Counted from the first letter of the stretch, positions 47,822 to 59,525 are shown. The stretch: 64,000 nucleotides of DNA from Aedes albopictus (GCF_035046485.1 NC_085137.1:2829977-2893976), one strand, 5' to 3'. Notes: generated by a model not told the origin, from the letters alone. Numbers and translations: made by a program.

Positions 47822-48035
47822 GGGTAGCGAACCACTTGGGCAGCGGCCGCTAATTTGGGCACTCTTCGCTATAACTCAGTCAATTCCAAATCAATTGACT
47901 TGAAATTTTGTACACGACCAGATACTATACGTATCCTATCGCGTTCCAAAAATTGTGTCAATTAGTTCAAAATTGGCTGAGTTATAGCAGAAAAGTGTCC
48001 AAAACAGGACCCCTGCCGAGATGGTTCCACTTCCC
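47822..48035. mobile_element. 214-bp TA-flanked MITE
   Basis: GGGTAGCGAACCACTTGGGC and the inverse of the right end GGGAAGTGGAACCATCTCGG are similar. TA flanks both sides (47820-47821 and 48036-48037). The end resembles that of the 18581 element (GGGT start) and may be a related family. Confidence 0.65.
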
Positions 48036-48037
48036 TA

Positions 48038-48663
48038 TCGTCATAAAATTACGCAGAAATCGTTCATGATTTCAAAGGATTCAAAATGTATGGATCATTC
48101 CCCAAATTTTTTGATCATTTCAGACATTTTACCATTTCACTGGTCGACAGTGGATCACGCTCTTTGATCATTTCTTCCATATCCGATGAGTTTTGAACCG
48201 CTGATTCCGAATCTGACTTCGGATTTCATAGAAAATAAACTATTGTCTCAATTTTTTTTTGCTGCTCATCTCAAATTATATTCATATTCAATAGAATTTG
48301 ATCCATTGAATCGTTATCTCACCTAAGAATTTCTTTAACACGTAAATTTAAAAAAAATGGATTTAATTCACAAAATTACATATTTTCATGGCAAATAAAA
48401 CCAATAATATTATACATATTACATTTTTATCCACAAATTTGGAAACTAACCTATATATTTCTGTAATACGTACAGTACAATTTCTGAGAAAGGTGGGGTT
48501 TTATTCACAAAATTTCATAATTTTTCACAAAATAAAAAAATGTTCTTGTAATTTAAAGTTTTTAAATTGCCCATCATTTTATTATTATTAGCTTTATTTA
48601 CGAGGCTCTCAGACCTAGGCTGGTTCGCCTCGGTAAACTGCCCAGCATAACCAATATTCATAA
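48038..48663. other. No gene seen; SINE-tail-like segment
   Basis: At 48590-48650 a segment AGCTTTATTTACGAGGCTCT...GCTGGTTCGCCTCGG is organised like an inverted SINE tail. The rest is AT-rich with repeated TTTTATTCACAAAATT phrases that continue to about 49120. Confidence 0.4.
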
Positions 48664-48667
48664 TTAA

Positions 48668-48782
48668 CCCGGAAACGGTCGCGTCATGTACTAAGTACAC
48701 GCATCATGAGGAAAGCTCACTTGTAGTGCACAGTGTGTGCGTGGTGTCGCTTAGGGTGGTTGAAGATGCGACTGCTCGAGGG
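48668..48782. mobile_element. 115-bp TTAA-flanked MITE
   Basis: TTAA lies on both sides (48664-48667 and 48783-48786), with CCC at the left end and GGG at the right. The inverted repeat is short and imperfect (CCCGGAAACG against CCCTCGAGCA). Length matches the 40469 element, but the sequence differs. Confidence 0.6.
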
Positions 48783-48786
48783 TTAA

Positions 48787-49449
48787 TAGATTTTCATCCA
48801 CGAATTCGTAATCTGACATAAGTAACACGTAAAATTTTTGAGAAAAATGGAGTTTTATTCACAAACTATATTTTCATCCACTGATTTGGAAATTGAACAA
48901 GGAATTTCTGTAACACGTTCAATTTTTGAGAAAAATGGGGTTTTATTCACAAAATTTTATATTTTGATAGAAAATAAAATATCATCCTTGTAATGTTTTA
49001 ATTTTTTATCTGCTCATCATAACCAACATTTATATTCAAAAGATTTTGATCCACTGATTCATAATCTGACCTAAACATTTCTGTAACCCGTAAAATTAAA
49101 AAAAAGGGGTTTATTGGCAAAACTTTAAATTTTCAAGAAAATAAATTATTGTCTTTTTTATTTTTTTTTATCTGCTCATCATAGCCACAAAATACAACAG
49201 TGCAATCGAACGAGGGTTTAATAAAAATATAGGTTAAGATTAACAGAAAAAAATATAAAGAGAATAGTTTATTTTCCATGAAAATATGAAATTTTGTGAA
49301 TAAAACCCTATTTTTCTAAAAAAACTGTATGTGTTACAAGAGTTCTGAAGTCAGATTCGGATTCAGCGGGTCAAATTCCACTAGCAATGGAACAAATGGT
49401 CAAGGTACGTGAAAAAAGTTTCAATTCTGTCGACTAGTATAATATTATA
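48787..49449. other. AT-rich imperfect repeats, no gene
   Basis: Phrases such as TTTTATTCACAAAATT, GAAAAATGGGGTTT and TCTGCTCATCATA recur several times between 48340 and 49330 at roughly 130-150 bp spacing, suggesting a decayed tandem repeat. Confidence 0.45.
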
Positions 49450-49451
49450 TA

Positions 49452-49730
49452 CAGGGTGTTAGGTTCCTGAGTGCAAACTTTTTAAAGGGTGATAGAAACC
49501 AATCGATTCAAAGATGCCATTTGGTAGAAAATTCAATAATCTTTCGAATAAGGGTGAAAAAACTTCGATAAGTTTGACCATTTTCAAGTTATAGCCAGTT
49601 AAGGCAATAAGAGTCAAAAACATGGGAACTTCAATAACTACGTAACGGTAGAACAAATCCCCCCCCCCCCCTTTATGGTCCTCTACTCCACACTCTTTAA
49701 AAAGTTTGCACTCGGGAACCTAACACCCTG
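49452..49730. mobile_element. 279-bp MITE with CAGGGTGTTAGG ends
   Basis: CAGGGTGTTAGGTTCCTGAG and the inverse of the right end CAGGGTGTTAGGTTCCCGAG differ by one base over 20 and extend to about 36 bp. The flanks are TA-rich (TATA on both sides), so the duplication is TA or TATA. A cytosine run is internal. Confidence 0.8.
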
Positions 49731-50804
49731 TATATAATATTTTATTCCAAAATTTAATAGATCATTTTCTAAATTTTATGGATTGTACTCTTATTTTTTA
49801 AGGACCGTTTTTTACATTTTATGGCTCGTTTTTTACACTTTGTTGGATCGTTTTCCCATTTTCTATGGATTATTTTCGATTTTTTTTATCGTTTCATGCA
49901 GCAGTTTATGAAATTTTGGAAATTTATTTTGCTAAATTTTTCGAAAAGAAGGGATCATTTGACATTTTTCCATTATTCCAAATGACTGCATAATGGATTT
50001 CTTATTATCTTCTATGGGATATTGAAAAGCTATAAATGGATCATTGTTTATCATTAATCATTCGTTGCTTTTTACACGCAAAAGAATATAATCCTATTCT
50101 TGTAATCTCCACGTCAATTTAGACGTAAATAAAATTTCTCATTGATTTCCGAGCTGCTCTGTGATACTGGTTTCATGGTGGTATGTAGTCACTGGATGAT
50201 GAACGATTACGTAACATTTCCTAGTGCGGAGGAATTTCTTACTCTCATATGAGTTGACTTGGTTCTGATATTCATATTCATTTGTTTGCCCTTGAATATC
50301 CAGCAATAACATTCTAAAGTTTTCTGAGATTCTAAAAGGTTTTGAGATTCGTTTTGGAAATGTGATGCAGTATTATTTACATTTTTTTTCTGAAGTTGTA
50401 TCTATTGCAAATTTATAGAATAAGATTAATCTGAAAATCGAAAGTGAAAGAGTAGTGTTTTTCAAATGATTAATAGAAATTAATTTGAAATTGGCCGCGT
50501 TTTGCATTTAAATTAAAGCGACTGTGATGTAATTTGAAAATAATTTTTTTATGCGAGTTAGGTTATCTGGGAATGGGAGAATTTCATGAATTTAAAATTA
50601 TATTTAGGAACAAATTCCTTTAAGTGCAAGACATTCAGAATTGTCAAGGAGTCAACGCAACTATTTTCTACCGATATCAGCATCGTTGTTTGTTCACTGC
50701 TTTGAAATATTATTCAATTTCATTAAATTGAATTTGAATGCTTCTTTGCGTTTTAGAAGAAAATAAAAAGTCAACTGCGTCCGGGTGGAAAGTGGTCCGA
50801 TACC
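49731..50804. other. No gene seen
   Basis: AT-rich unique DNA with TTTTATGGATCGTTTT-like phrases near 49790-49880. No coding frame is recognised. Confidence 0.5.
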
Positions 50805-50812
50805 GTTTAATG

Positions 50813-51801
50813 CAGTGGTGCTCAGGCTGGAGGATACCGCGGGCCAAATTTGCAATTCGGGATCAACCTGCGGGCCGCATGAAACATCGATGCACAAAAA
50901 TAACAAAAAGAACAATTCTTAAGCATATTTATTAAAAATCTGAACTGTTCAGAACTTGTGTAAGGGTCAAACTTTATAATATATTGCCCTTCGTGGAGTT
51001 CAATTTAGATTCATAAGTTTGGTTGAGAAAAACGTTTGAGCTTCAAATTGAAATTCAAACAAACAATTTAAAAGTTGCCCCTAGAATTGCCTTGAAGCCA
51101 CTTCAAGAATTTGTCAAGCAGCTTTCACAAGAATTTCTTTTGAATCGTTCCAAAAAGGTTTGCAGGATTTTCTCCTGAATTTCTTGTGGAGTTGCTCCAG
51201 AAGGTTTTCGAGAAATTTCTTAAAGTTTCTTTTAGTTTTTCTACAATTCTCTTGGAACACCTCCAAGAACTTCTCTCAGATTTGCCTTTGGAACTGCCCT
51301 GCCTTACTTCAGGAATTCCTCATTAATCGTTTCCAAGAATTTCTCCTAAAATAGCTTCCGGATTTTAAATTAATTCCGTTTCCGGAAATTTCTTCAACAT
51401 TATCTTCTAAAGTTGCTGCATAAGTTGCTTCAAATTTATTGTTCAAATTTTCCTCAGACGTTCTAGGCATCGTTTGTGTCTTGATGCAGTTGGCCCTGGA
51501 ATCTTGTTTGTAGTTACTCCTGAAAATTCTCTTTTTGTTGCTCGAGGAATTTATTCTAAAGTTGTTTAAGAAATTTCTGTTACAGTGGCACCAGAACATT
51601 TTTCTAGGAGATGCTCCTATAATATAATCAACACTTTGAAAATTGATCAGCATTTTTTTTTTGTTTAATTCCTAATAAATTTAACGAGTTATTTCAAATA
51701 ATCGTTCAAAAATTTCGATTCGTCCTCAAGCACTCCGCGGGCCGCATCTTAAGGCTTGGAGGGCCGCATGCGGCCCGCGGGCCGCAGGATGAGCACCACT
51801 G
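50813..51801. mobile_element. Non-autonomous hAT with GCGGGCC ends and degenerate array
   Basis: The ends CAGTGGTGCTCA are inverted and the subterminal zones are rich in GCGGGCC/GGCCCGC. The flanking 8-bp duplication GTTTAATG is perfect (50805-50812 and 51802-51809). CAGTGGTGCTC plus GCGGGCCGC is a classic hAT end. About 51080-51600 inside consists of degenerate CAAGAATTTCTCC-type units like those at 25-28 kb. No transposase remains. Confidence 0.85.
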
Positions 51802-51809
51802 GTTTAATG

Positions 51810-53442
51810 TTTTGTAGTTCATCGAGATTGGCATAAAAAGTAATTCATATGTAGAGTGGAATTTCAAGCACTTACATAGCATGATTTCGATATCTCTCAG
51901 TGCTGATGTTACAGGTCTCAAAAACATTTCAAATTCATGGTCAGTAAACGTTTAACACAAATAAACTCATAGCATCCCCTCGTAGAGACCACGATCGTTC
52001 GTTTGTGTGTTCCATCCACCATTCACACTTGTTCATTGAAACATATGAGGTGAGAATCCGGATTTGAATCAAGAATGTAAGGAGAGCACCCGCACTGTGC
52101 GCGTAAAACATTTACAATTTGAATTTTTATTATGCGCGAAAATTGACTAAATTCAACATGTTTTTGGTAACGAGCTGTTATAAATATTGATTCGTGAGCG
52201 AGATATTCACTCCAACATGCGGGAGGCTAAAGTAGGCCCGAGGGGCCAATAAAATTAATTTGTATGAAAAATTTGTATTCATTGCCGGTGCGACGGAATT
52301 GTGATACGCGAGCGGTAAAATAAACAAATAAAAATCAGTAGTCAAAAATGAAATTGACTGAAAGTTTAGCGATTTTAGAAAAATTTAGGCGTAGAAGAAA
52401 ATAGTGCAATTTTTCTGCCACTTTATTACCTTAATTTAACGATCGGTCCAAATTGTTGCTTACACGCCTGCTGATGGGAGAGCAGCGCAGGAAGGAGACC
52501 CGAAAATAATTTTGATGGCATGGAACGAAATCGGAATATTGAAATCATTTTTCAACCGTTTCTCATCCACATCCTACGGCGCGACTTGCCTTCGACGCCA
52601 CCACCATAGTAGAGAGGTGCTGCTGTGCTGTCGATCGCTGTTGTTGGTTAACAAGGCCTATCATCGACGTGGTCATGAGAATTTGCGCACTTTTTTTCGA
52701 TTCCGGGCCTTTCTACCACGTTGACGACAGTGACCACAACGATAGACCGTCGGTAGGTAAGTAACCACATCGGTTTGGTTGCGCAGTTCACACCATTACC
52801 GAGTTGGTTCAGTGGCGATGACAGCGTCTGGTCGTTTCTTAAATGAATTCTGTGGAGCGTAACGGCCATTATTTTATTGACGATTTTCGAAAATCTTGAT
52901 TGGACTGTCATAATGACGAACGACGTGAACGAAGAAAGAACACCAAGTAAGGCGTGAAGAGCAAGTTGTTTGACGCTTATGGCTTTGAATAATATTTTGT
53001 CATTTTTACAATTTAGGGGAATTGATTCAATTCAGACTTAGAAAATATATGTTCAATTATATTATTCACGTTCAGCAAGCCTGTCTGGATTATATTGATC
53101 CATTTTACTAGGGTGATTTGTGTTTGTTCTTGCTAGTATGAAATATCATTATAGTTGTTTAAATTGTAACGTTTTAACTAGGTTTAGTTTTCATTGACGT
53201 TATTCTATCATCAAGATTTCAACTTCTTTTGAAGGATTGTTTTTCTCAACTTTCCATACATCACTATGTTGCGATGTTGAAAACGCTGACTATTCAGATG
53301 TTTTTAAAGCATACATGCAGAAATACATTTCTCCAAGTTGACTAATTTCCTTTTGTTCGACCAAATGTCATAGATTCATTATTATGGGAAACAATGATTT
53401 GCATTAAATTTTCCGTATTTAATATTTTTTTCAATATTCTGG
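51810..53442. other. Unique DNA, no gene called
   Basis: The part at 52430-52950 is GC-richer and seems unique but has no recognised product on either strand. A phrase at 53072-53110 (AGCCTGTCTGG...TATTG-TCC) resembles 20725-20760. Confidence 0.4.
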
Positions 53443-53974
53443 ATCTAAATTAAGCCTGGATATTCCTGGGAAACTCTATCGGGTATCAGGTATCAGGTAT
53501 CAGTAGGTCGGCTCCAGAGGCACGTTCTCCTCCATTTGGGAAATTTGTGCCATCGCCAAGAACACGAGCCTATTCATCATTTATCTGAGGGAGAAGGGAA
53601 GGAAAAAGGATAGGATATGGGAAAGGACAGGTAAGGAAATAGGATCGTCATACACGCAAAAGCGTACCAAAACGGGTTGACATAGCGTCCTGAAAAGGAC
53701 ACTGCTATAACGCATAAACGTATCACAATGGGTTCAATCAGCACGCTGAGAAGGGCACTGTGATAACGCATAAAGCGTAAAGAGGGCCTAAGGCTCTTTA
53801 CCACAGTGGGTCAAGAACAACAGAACGTCCTGAAGATTCAGGTTTCTAAAGTAAGTTTCATCTCATAAGTGTTGTCCGAGTACTCGGAAACGCAGTTGCG
53901 CAAAAACTGGACAGTTACATATCAAATGATGCGAAATTCCATAATCGGATTCACAGCTATCACAGGCAAATGAA

Positions 53975-54891
53975 TCAGCTTGCTGAATATTCGCCATGTG
54001 TTAGCTGAGTCGGCAGTGGCCAGTCAATGCTTTGACCAGAATGCTGCAATTCTGCTTTGACAGATTTGTTAAATACTTTGCCAGCTAGAGATGGCTCAGT
54101 ACAATACAATTTTGTTTGACGACATGACTCCAAACTATTCCAGTATTGTTTGTGCTGAGTGGCAGCCCAGGTGTCAATCTGAAGCTTCACCCAACACTTG
54201 GATACCGGAATAGCTGGCTCAGGGCCAATGAAGTCATGTGATACTCCAGTGCGAGCTAACTCATCAGCCAATTCATTTCCAGCTATGGAAGAATACCCAT
54301 ACAAGGTGAACAGCGTTTGCTGAATTCAGCTCCTCGATTTGAGTTCGACAAGCGATCATTACTTTCAACCTAGAGTTGGCCGAAGCGATTGCTTTAACAG
54401 CAGCCTAGCTATCTGAACAGAAGTAGGTATATTACTTTGCCCATTACGTGCTGCTGAAGTGCTGATTGCACTCCGCACAAAAGAGCAAAGATTTCGGCCT
54501 GAAAAACGGTGCAGTGTCTACCAAGTGAGTAAGACTGATACAGCCTTAGCTCACGAGAATAAACACCAGCGCCTGCTCGACCTTCGAGAAGGGAGCCATC
54601 AGTGTAACATACGATGCCGTTTGAAATACTTCTCTTCAGATAACCAGATGTCCACTCTTTCCGGGAAGAGAATTTCGTGGAAATTGTCTTATATGGAAAA
54701 TTACACGCAATTGTAATATCACTTGCAGCAAGGACAATTTTGTCCCAATTCACCAAAAGTGGAAGCAACGAGGTGTGTGTTGAACTGCGGTTCACAGGAG
54801 TTTCCTCTAGTAAACCGAGTACCCATAGACGGTAAGTGCAAGAAAGTGCTTCTTGTTTGAGATGAATGTATAGTGGGGCAACGACAAAGAG
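53975..54891 (-). pseudogene. LINE RNase H domain remnant
   Basis: On the minus strand, VCYTDGSLLEGRAGAGV gives the first catalytic Asp, FQAEIFALLCGV the Glu, CSDS the second Asp and IAGNELADELAR the last Asp, so all four acidic positions of a ribonuclease H are visible. Such domains are thought to remove RNA from the hybrid during retrotransposition. A frame change near 54415 and a stop directly after CSDS break it. The GPEP-PVS segment downstream of NELADELA is usual in this group. The upstream part (to 54891) is the end of the reverse-transcriptase module. Confidence 0.8.
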
Positions 54892-54902
54892 AACTTCGAG
54901 CG

Positions 54903-55282
54903 GTGGAGCGGGCCTGGTGTGATGGTTAAAGCACGTGATTATCACGCCGAGGACCTGGGATCGAATCCCACTCCTCACAGAAAAAAATATGTAATTAAAA
55001 TTTCACGAGAAATCATGCACATATAGGGAATGCTAGAGTTATTGCACTTTTACATGAGATATAATGTAAAATTACATTACCATCGTGTAAATTTCCGCCA
55101 ACAATCACGTAAACCATCATGGACTCCAACCGGTTACGCGACTATTAGACTATTACATGAATATTTTTTTCTGTGCTGATATACTTACAAAATGTGAGTT
55201 CTTCCTTCGGAAGGGAGGTAAAGGCGTGGGTCCCGAGATGAACTAGCATTGGGCTAAAAATCTCGTAAATACAGATAAAAAA
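54903..55282 (+). mobile_element. Feilai-type SINE inside the LINE
   Basis: The head CCTGGTGTGATGGTTAAAG, GGGATCGAATCCCACTCC and tail AAAATCTCGTAAATACAGAT match the copy at 41534. A perfect 11-bp duplication AACTTCGAGCG flanks it (54892-54902 and 55283-55293). It is split by a 200-bp MITE. It must be younger than the LINE. Confidence 0.9.
54976..55175. mobile_element. 200-bp MITE inside the Feilai SINE
   Basis: Perfect 15-bp inverted ends CACAGAAAAAAATAT bound a 200-bp insert. Removing it restores the Feilai sequence between CCCACTCC and ATACTTACAAAATG. The flanking duplication is at most CT, so the superfamily is not assigned. Confidence 0.8.
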
Positions 55283-55293
55283 AACTTCGAGCG

Positions 55294-56205
55294 CTGCCGT
55301 AGGGGTTGAAGAGAACGCTCCAGACATCGCCATTAAGCACATCCTTTGGAAATGGCCTAATTTTGATTGGACCGTTCCGATTTCGCCCTTTTGCCACCAC
55401 ACAAGACATCCATAGACCAATATTGGACGAACAACTGTTGCGTAAATCCATTTGATATACTTGGGTTTTGGACCCCAAGTAGTACCAAAGGTTCGCCGGC
55501 ATTGCCCGAAGGCCATACAACCTTTCTTGATTCTGAACGCAACATGAGGTGTCCAGGAAAGCTTGGAATCGAGAATGACTTCAACGTACTTTACCTGTAC
55601 AGTCACATTGATTTCAAAATCAAAGAGACGTAGAGGTCGAATACCATTACGGTTTCACTTTTCCGTGAAAAGAACAATAGATATTCGCATTAACCGAAAG
55701 GTCATATTGACGACACCAACCCTCAACTACCTGAAGAACGTTTTGCATCAGGTCGGAAAGGGTGCTGATGCACATACCAACTAGCAATGTTAGATAGTCG
55801 TCGGCAAAACCATAAGTAGGAAAACCGCTATTATTGAGTTGCCTCAATAGCGTATCTGCTACGAGATTCCACAAAAGCGGTGATAAGACTCCCCCTTGGG
55901 GGTATCCACAAACACTCAATTTCCCAATCGCCGCTTGACGCAATGCCGCGGAGAGCTGTTGCTTTTTAAGCATTTGGTGAATCCAATTGGAAATCATTGG
56001 AGATATACCATGACTCCGTGCGGCTTCCAATATGGCATCGAAAAACACGTTGTCAAAGGCACCCTCGATATCTAAGAAAACACTCAAGCAGGATTGCTTT
56101 TGAGCGAATGCCTTCTCGATATCGTAAACAACTTTGTGTAAAAGAGTCTAGGTGGACTTTCCAGATTGGTCAGCATGTTGGTTCACATGAAGAGGCCAAA
56201 TGAAT
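55294..56205 (-). pseudogene. LINE reverse transcriptase palm and thumb remnant
   Basis: On the minus strand, motif A is seen as VFLDIEGAFDNV, motif B as GYPQGGVLSPLLWNLV and motif C as YGFADDYL, which carries the two catalytic aspartates. The downstream thumb has ILDSKLSWTPHV and YIKWIYATVVRPILVYG. The enzyme would copy element RNA into DNA at the nicked target. The palm frame (55647-56087) and thumb frame (to 55606) are offset, and stops lie near 56150, so it is not functional. Confidence 0.85.
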
Positions 56206-56216
56206 ATCACGGATGT

Positions 56217-57287
56217 CAATTTCTTGATTTTGCTTTGGCTGACCAAGCCATGTGGGAAATTACACTATTAAAAATGCTTTGACATCCATGTGCACAACAG
56301 AACATGTGCTCGATGAACAAACTGAGATTTGAAATTATGAAAAGAAATCCACGTACTCTGGTGAGACTCGAACTCACGACTCCCAATTCGCTTCTATTCC
56401 TTCACGCTACGGAGTCAACAGTGTAATTTCCCACATGACTTGGTCAGCCGAAGCAAAATCAAGAAATTGACATTTGTAAGGTGCTACGGTCACCCTTACC
56501 GTATTCGGTCGGCCGAGGACCGACCCGTCGAGAGTCCGACTGCACACTAATTGCCATACCAATAAGTGATTGGGAGGCAGTGCCCGAAGCTCTCGACAAT
56601 TAAAAATAACTTCCTCTCCCGCTTTGACATACATGTGCACAACATACAATGTGTTTGATGTTCACAGCGGGGCAGCACGAACGTCAACCACGAATAGATG
56701 TGCCGTAGTCCACAGGAATTTGACATGTTTGGGAAATTGACACTTCTGGGCACTCTGGCAGATTTGGGATGTGCACGACATTTGCGAATTAGTCATTACC
56801 ATACGTTGTTACTTAAGTAAAACGTGTAAAACTAGCAAAAGGTTATCAAAATTTTAGCGTACAATCGTTCGAAATTACACGATAACTCAAAAATAGCTAA
56901 TAAATCAGTGAGAAATTGTGTAATGCATAAATTTTCAGCACAAACAATTTTGAACGTGTTTTTGTTGTAAGCTACGGGGATTTTTCCTTTTGCTGGCCCC
57001 CTGGATGTTCATCTAATCCCATCCGAAGAAGGTTTGGATTGTGAAAAGAAGATAACCATGTATGTGCGACTGTGGAATCGAGTTCAGTTCTAGGCCTGCT
57101 GGTGACGGAGATAGTCGAGTGGCTCCGTAGCTTGAAGGAATAGAAGCGCCCGTCTAGCGAATTGGGAGTCGTGAGTTCGAGTCTCACCGGAGTACGTGGA
57201 TTTCTTTTCATAATTTCACATCTCAATTTGTTCATCGAGCACATGTTCTGTTGTGCACATGGATGTCAAAGCATTTTCAACAGTGTA
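56217..57287. mobile_element. Inverted pair of tRNA-related SINEs inserted in the LINE
   Basis: A perfect 11-bp duplication ATCACGGATGT (56206-56216 and 57288-57298) brackets the insert and removing it rejoins the reverse-transcriptase frame. A tRNA-like unit is present twice in opposite orientation: minus strand at about 56265-56410 and plus strand at 57107-57287. The plus copy has TAGTCGAGTGG (A box) and GAGTTCGAGTCTC (B box), like class-II tRNAs (Leu/Ser). Both share AGTACGTGGATTTCTTTTCA and the end ATGTTCTGTTGTGCACATGG. A second inverted pair (about 56214-56267 and 56419-56473) encloses the left copy. Confidence 0.7.
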
Positions 57288-57298
57288 ATCACGGATGT

Positions 57299-58150
57299 GT
57301 TGATCCACAATGCGTTCTGAGCAGAAGAAAAAGAAGAAAAGAGGTCAAACTGATAGGTTTGAAGCTCTTTGCTTCTTCATACGACGCAGGACCCACTTTC
57401 GGAATAAACTTCACAGTAATATTCCGCCAAGATTTGGAAATATACCCTTTAGCAAAACTGCAAATAAGTAGTTGTTTCAAAACATGTTTGGAATGATCAA
57501 ACCCCTTCTGAAGCAAAATAGGATAAATCCCATCTGCCCCACGAGATTTCAAAAGAGCAAAGCTATTAAGTGCCCACTCAATCGATTCTATAGTTATGAT
57601 ACTCCGAGCCGAAGCTAATGAATTATAACTACAAGAAAACACATCAGGTTGATCCGAAGTTGTAATATCCACACATCCGGGGAAGTGTGTACCGAATAAA
57701 TATTCCAAAACTTCCTCATCAGAGGAAGTGAAATCACCATTTGGCAAACGAAGTTCGTTCACCTGAAAACCCTTAGATTTTGCAAGGATTTTGTTCAACC
57801 GACTGGCTTCACTCAGACTGGAAACATTTGTACAAAGGTTTTTCCAGCCGGATCGTTCAGTAGACCGAAGAGCTTTCTGGTAGGCCTTGCGAGCCGACCT
57901 GAAAGCCTCCGATCCAGCAGAACGTCGTCTGTTCCAACTTTTTCTACATTGTTTCCTGAGCTTCGCCAGATCAGAGATCCACCAATGGGTTCCTCTTGTG
58001 GTTTTCACAGACCGCAGAAGGCAAGCTTCTTCAAAAGCTTCCATGATAAAGGCCGTTGTAGTATCAACGGCATCATCTAAATCACTTGGAGTATCAATTG
58101 ATGGTGAGTATTCATGAAATTTGGCTGCAATTGAATCGGTAAAGAGATCC
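57299..58150 (-). pseudogene. LINE linker and start of reverse transcriptase
   Basis: The minus frame 57289-58044 contains WISDLAKLRKQCRKSWNRRR, typical of the region between endonuclease and reverse transcriptase in Jockey/I/Loa elements, then KSRGADGIYPILLQKG, SWRNITVKFIPKVG and FKPISLTSFLL, the first conserved reverse-transcriptase blocks. A frame change near 57340 takes the sequence off the expected reading. The continuation lies across the SINE insert at 56205. Confidence 0.8.
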
Positions 58151-58152
58151 TA

Positions 58153-59110
58153 AGGAGTGTATCGGAAAGTAGTTGAAAATGTTCAGGATGCTCTATCTCG
58201 AAGCTGGGTTGGTCTTTTCATTTCGATTCTTCTATGAAATCTTCACAATATAGTTAAATTAAGAACAGCTTGGAAAAATTTGGAAAATGTTTAGCATTAT
58301 TGAAAATATGGTTAAATGAATACACCTCATAAAATAAAAATCTGCACAAAATGCAATTTTGTTAAGATTTTTCAACATTTCAAAAATCTGTAGCGAATAA
58401 AATTTGTACGATAAAAAATCTGGAAAATATTGATGCTTGTTAACAGTTATGTGCACATAACATATCATTCAACACCGACTTTCAATATTCATATTTTCGA
58501 TAGAAAAATCTCCTATATCTACAAAAAGGTTCACTCCAAAAAACGTCTATTTTTTGGTCAAACTTTGAAGTTCTGCTTTTGATATCCTAAAAGGTTATAA
58601 AATTCTATTCTTTGCTCTAACTTACTAGTCCATAAATTGAAAAATATACCCTGTTTAAAAAAATGCGAATTTTTCATTTTATGTATTTTTTATTTGCGTA
58701 AACATGATTTGGAGGAGCATAGAAAAAAGGGGTTCCTCAAAAATGGCCTTTTTTCATTTTTAAGAATTGCACTTAAATGCAGTGGAGATTTTTCTTGAAA
58801 AAAATAATTTGCCTATATCATGAGGATGCTGGAGCTTATTATATTTGCACAAAAAAGTTACCAATTTTCGAACATTATCGAACTTTTTTCGAATTTTCAA
58901 TTTTTTAGAGGGTGTGCAGAAATTTATAAACATGCGTTCAGTAATCTAGGTTAAAAACCCAGTTGAAAGAACATTTTTAGAAAATCATAAACGCCATTTC
59001 TTTTTTCAAGGGTTTATACAGTACATCCAAAAATAAAATTACTTAAGAGTTGTATTAAACTATTTTTGAGGCTATTAAAAACATTTTCAACTACTTTACG
59101 ATACACTCCT
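58153..59110. mobile_element. 958-bp TA-flanked MITE inside the LINE
   Basis: AGGAGTGTATCGGAAAGTAG and the inverse of the right end AGGAGTGTATCGTAAAGTAG show a 31-bp terminal repeat with one mismatch. TA flanks both ends (58151-58152 and 59111-59112). It separates the LINE endonuclease from its linker. No transposase frame was seen. Confidence 0.88.
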
Positions 59111-59112
59111 TA

Positions 59113-59482
59113 GTTGGTTGACCGGGGGTTCCTGAAACGCAAAGTTTGCGAAATAACATTCACACGTTGAAACAAGATGTAGCGATGGTCAGATAAAAAT
59201 TCTTCATCTGACATATGCCAATTGATCAACTCGTGACTAATTCTGCTAGAACCTAACACTTCCTCTCTAGAAGATACCATGAAGGTTGGGCGGTTGCCTA
59301 TGTTAAGTAATCCAAGATCTGTACTACTTAAGATTTCCATCAAACTGGATCCTCTCAAATTGATGTCTGAGCTGCCCCAGGTTATGTGGTGAGCATAAGC
59401 GTTACTACCAACAATAAGCGGAAAGCCTTTTGAAGTGCAGTATGCTTGAAAGCATCCGTAAGGTAAATCATCATAAATTTAC
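59113..59482 (-). pseudogene. LINE endonuclease C-terminal remnant
   Basis: The minus strand reads VGSNAYAHHITWGSSDIN, LLNIGNRPTF and SDHRYILF, the C-terminal blocks of an APE-type endonuclease, including the SDH active-site motif. Such enzymes nick the target DNA to prime reverse transcription. The N-terminal half is missing because the LINE copy is 5'-truncated here at its target duplication. Confidence 0.8.
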
Positions 59483-59525
59483 ATCTAAATTAAGCCTGGA
59501 CATTCCTGGGAAACTTCTATCAGGT

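Larger units (their letters stand above)
53485..59482 (-). mobile_element. Loa/Lian-like LINE, 5'-truncated and invaded
   Basis: The order on the minus strand is endonuclease, linker, reverse transcriptase, RNase H, 3' untranslated region, and a tail of ATACCTG repeats at 53485-53505. A direct repeat of about 40 bp containing AAATTAAGCCTGGA and ATTCCTGGGAAACT flanks it (53443-53484 and 59483-59525) with about three differences, which I read as an unusually long target duplication. An RNase H domain after the reverse transcriptase fits the I/Loa group. Four later insertions and multiple frame breaks make it inactive. Net LINE sequence is about 3.6 kb. Confidence 0.8.

Noticed and set aside
57107..57205. 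Functional tRNA-Leu/Ser gene
   Set aside because: The boxes are present but the acceptor stem does not close, and an inverted copy with the same 3' body exists at 56265-56410.
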